Origin: Spirodela intermedia
Lineage: Eukaryota; Streptophyta; Magnoliopsida; Alismatales; Araceae
Direction of reading: 5' to 3'
Assembly (NCBI GenBank): GCA_902729315.2
Contig: LR746267.1
Coordinates: forward strand, 6,512,424-6,576,423
Length of the DNA stretch: 64,000 nucleotides
Part shown: in pieces, positions 62,101 through 64,000 of the stretch
Numbering within the stretch: the first letter of the stretch is position 1
Layout of the letters: every line of letters starts with the position of its first letter
Translations under genes and position numbers: made by a program
Notes under the pieces: generated by a model
What the model saw: only the letters and a program-made list of their open reading frames with translations
Database searches by the model: none
What the model was told of the DNA's origin: nothing

Positions 62101-64000
62101 CTCCATTGTTTAGTAATTCAAAGATCAGGGGGGAGGAGCATGGGGAACATCGTTTCTAACCTGCACAAACCTGTCCTTTTTGTGTTTCTATTATAAGCTT
62201 ATATATACATCTGATTGAACGGTATGCCATTTTTTAAGTTTTTTACAAGTAAATTTACATCATAATAATAGTGTGATCATTCAGAATTCACTGGAGCATT
62301 TGTATTTAGAACTGGCGGCATGCTACTGTTGACTTTCTATAAAAGTCAACAGTAGGTCGCAGATCAGCAGTAATGTTCCATAGCGATTCAAATCTCTGCA
62401 ATCACCTCGAGAAAAGAAGTTTTATTTATTTATTTTAAAAAGGTGCATTCAAGTTTTGTAATGACCTGTGGTCGATTATTTGAACAATTTTGATTTGTGC
62501 AGGAGAAGGTAACGAAGCAGGCTCTGATGGAGTTAGCATTAAGCGAACAGCTCAAGGAGCGCCAGGAGATGGAGAAGAAGCTGCAGAAGCTGGCCAGAAC
62601 GATGGACTACATGGAAAGAGCAAAAAGGGAGGAGGAGGCCCCGCTGATCGAGGCGGCATACCAGCAGCGTTTAGTGGAGGAGCAAATACTTCACGAACAG
62701 GAGCAGCTGGTTGTTTACTTTTGAGCTTATCTTCCTCTACTACGCTTTTGCCTCGTATCAGTCCATTTCTTGGACATAATTCTTATCTCGCCGTTGTGTG
62801 ATCTCTTCACAGCAAGCAAACGAGCTCAGCAAACAGCATCACGTAGGAGATCTCCAGGAGAAGAACAGGCTCTCGAGGATGTTCGAGAATAAGGTTCACT
62901 TACCACATTCTCTCTTCTTTTGGAAACTGCATTAAAGCAATCCTTCTGTTTAGATTAGGGCTCCTGAGCCTCTGATCTTGCTGCCCATTAATCCAGCTTC
63001 TTCTACCCATATCTCAAGTTTTTATAGATATTTAATCATCACCAGAGACTCCTTTCAGTATTGTACCCATTGTTAGTGGAGATTTTCTCTGCTAGAATGC
63101 TCAAGGGCCTGATTTGCTTCTACTGATGATTTCTTCAGCTGAGATGGTTTCTAGCCTTCCTTTCTGCCCGGATCATGCGGAGATTTTCTGGAATGGCTGG
63201 AAATTCACAAGGATCTCATCTTGGTTCCCATTGCTGTAACAGGTTGTGTTCCAGGAGAAGATTGTCAGCCATCGTGAGGCGGAGTACAGTCGCTTGAAGA
63301 AGGAGAGGGATGAGAGAATCAGGCAGCTCGTAGCAGAGAGGAGGCGCGAGAGGGAAACCAAGCGCAAGCTCATCTTCTTCCTGAAATCCGAGGAAGAGCG
63401 GCTCACCAGGCTGCGGGAAGAAGAGGAGGCGCGGAAGCAAGAAGGTGAACGAACTGGCGGCTGATTTCCTGGATTTTATGCTAATTATAGTGCTCCCCTC
63501 TGAGAATGAAACGTTCTTGTTGTGTTGCAGAAATTGAGAGGAGGAAGAGGGAGGAGGTTGAGCGCAAGGCCAAGCTGGATGAGATTGCTGAACGGCAGAG
63601 GCAGAGGGAGAAGGAGCTGGAGGAGAAGGAGAGGCTGAGGAGAGAAGCACTCTTGAGGGCGGTTCCTGAGCCACCTCCGCGGGGCTTTGACCTTCCTGTA
63701 GCCGGAGCACGGCCTGCCGAACCTGTGGTAGCGGCACCTGCAGCGGCGGCACCTGCAGCGGTGGCACCCGCAGCGGCGGTTCCACCAGCGGCGGCTCCAC
63801 CAGCCGCTGCGCCCGCGTCCGGCAAATATGTGCCCAGGTTCCGCCGTGAGACTGCCCCCGCCGCCGCCCCGCCGCCGGAGGGCGACCGGTGGAGCAGGCC
63901 GGATGACCGCCCTCCCCAAGCTGGCGGTGGGGATCGATGGCGGAGCGACGACCGCAAGCCGTTCCCGGGCGGCGGCGCCTCCAGGGCGCCGACGTCCTCG
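55356..64000 (+). CDS. translation initiation factor eIF3 subunit A, 3' end beyond window
   Basis: Largest scaffold subunit of eIF3, binding the 40S ribosome with its PCI domain. Thirteen exons: 55356-55401, 55842-56323, 57467-57682, 57785-58153, 58244-58273, 59963-60190, 60285-60446, 61271-61492, 61595-61801, 62503-62709, 62813-62893, 63243-63444 and 63531-64000 (open at the edge). They give 974 residues so far, in phase throughout. The N-terminus is [20 protein letters not shown] with [20 protein letters not shown]. The PCI region spans roughly exons 4-8 ([37 protein letters not shown]). Then comes a long charged coiled coil rich in E, K and R ([20 protein letters not shown] onward). The last exon has an Ala/Pro-rich spacer and [10 protein letters not shown], the start of the arginine/aspartate-rich tail. 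Only the end of that tail should be missing. Confidence 0.95.
59129..59174. repeat. compound (CT)n-(GT)n microsatellite
   Basis: CT units followed directly by GT units within the 1.7-kb intron between eIF3a exons 5 and 6. Confidence 0.9.

Overview
This is nuclear DNA of a flowering plant. The genes are plant-type (a JAZ/TIFY repressor with Jas motif, a PADRE/DUF4228 protein, an ALY-type mRNA export factor, plant RAD23), introns follow GT-AG with T-rich acceptors, and the spacers hold many (CT)n/(GA)n tracts. GC content of coding exons is bimodal: prohibitin, JAZ, LC8 exon 1 and PADRE are very GC-rich, while the large gene at 13.5-22.7 kb is AT-rich. That favours a monocot, but the species cannot be named from the sequence.

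Layout from left to right: 3' part of an ALY/REF mRNA-export gene (+, 2.4-3.6 kb); intronless mitochondrial prohibitin (-, 7.1-8.0 kb); LC8 dynein light chain (+, 9.3-10.5 kb); a roughly 1,000-residue plant protein of unknown function (+, 13.5-22.7 kb); the small GTPase ARL8 (+, 25.4-30.6 kb, with a 3.6-kb first intron); a JAZ/TIFY6-type repressor (-, 32.4-35.2 kb); RNA polymerase I subunit RPA12 (-, 36.8-39.7 kb); a PADRE/DUF4228 protein (-, 40.3-41.4 kb); a short RAD23 with only UBL and UBA2 (+, 43.2-46.9 kb); a SLC44/DUF580 choline-transporter-like protein (+, 48.4-53.1 kb); and eIF3a, cut by the right edge (+, 55.4 kb onward). I joined exons by hand from splice sites, reading phase and family conservation; phases close in every multi-exon model.

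The genes do not form one pathway. They are mostly housekeeping (mRNA export, Pol I transcription, translation initiation, mitochondrial scaffold, vesicle GTPase, ubiquitin shuttle), plus one jasmonate-signalling gene and one stress-type PADRE gene. Spacers and introns hold an unusual number of local duplications of about 100-330 bp, at least ten independent cases, and one large inverted repeat at 31.1-31.7 kb. No transposon with recognisable coding capacity, tRNA, rRNA or CRISPR was found.

The points most worth a second look are the RAD23 gene lacking UBA1 and the XPC-binding domain, the array of SUMO-acceptor-like motifs plus a duplicated module in the unknown 1,000-residue protein, the Jas intron and G-boxes of the JAZ gene, the inverted repeat, and a duplicated 3' splice site in the PADRE gene.
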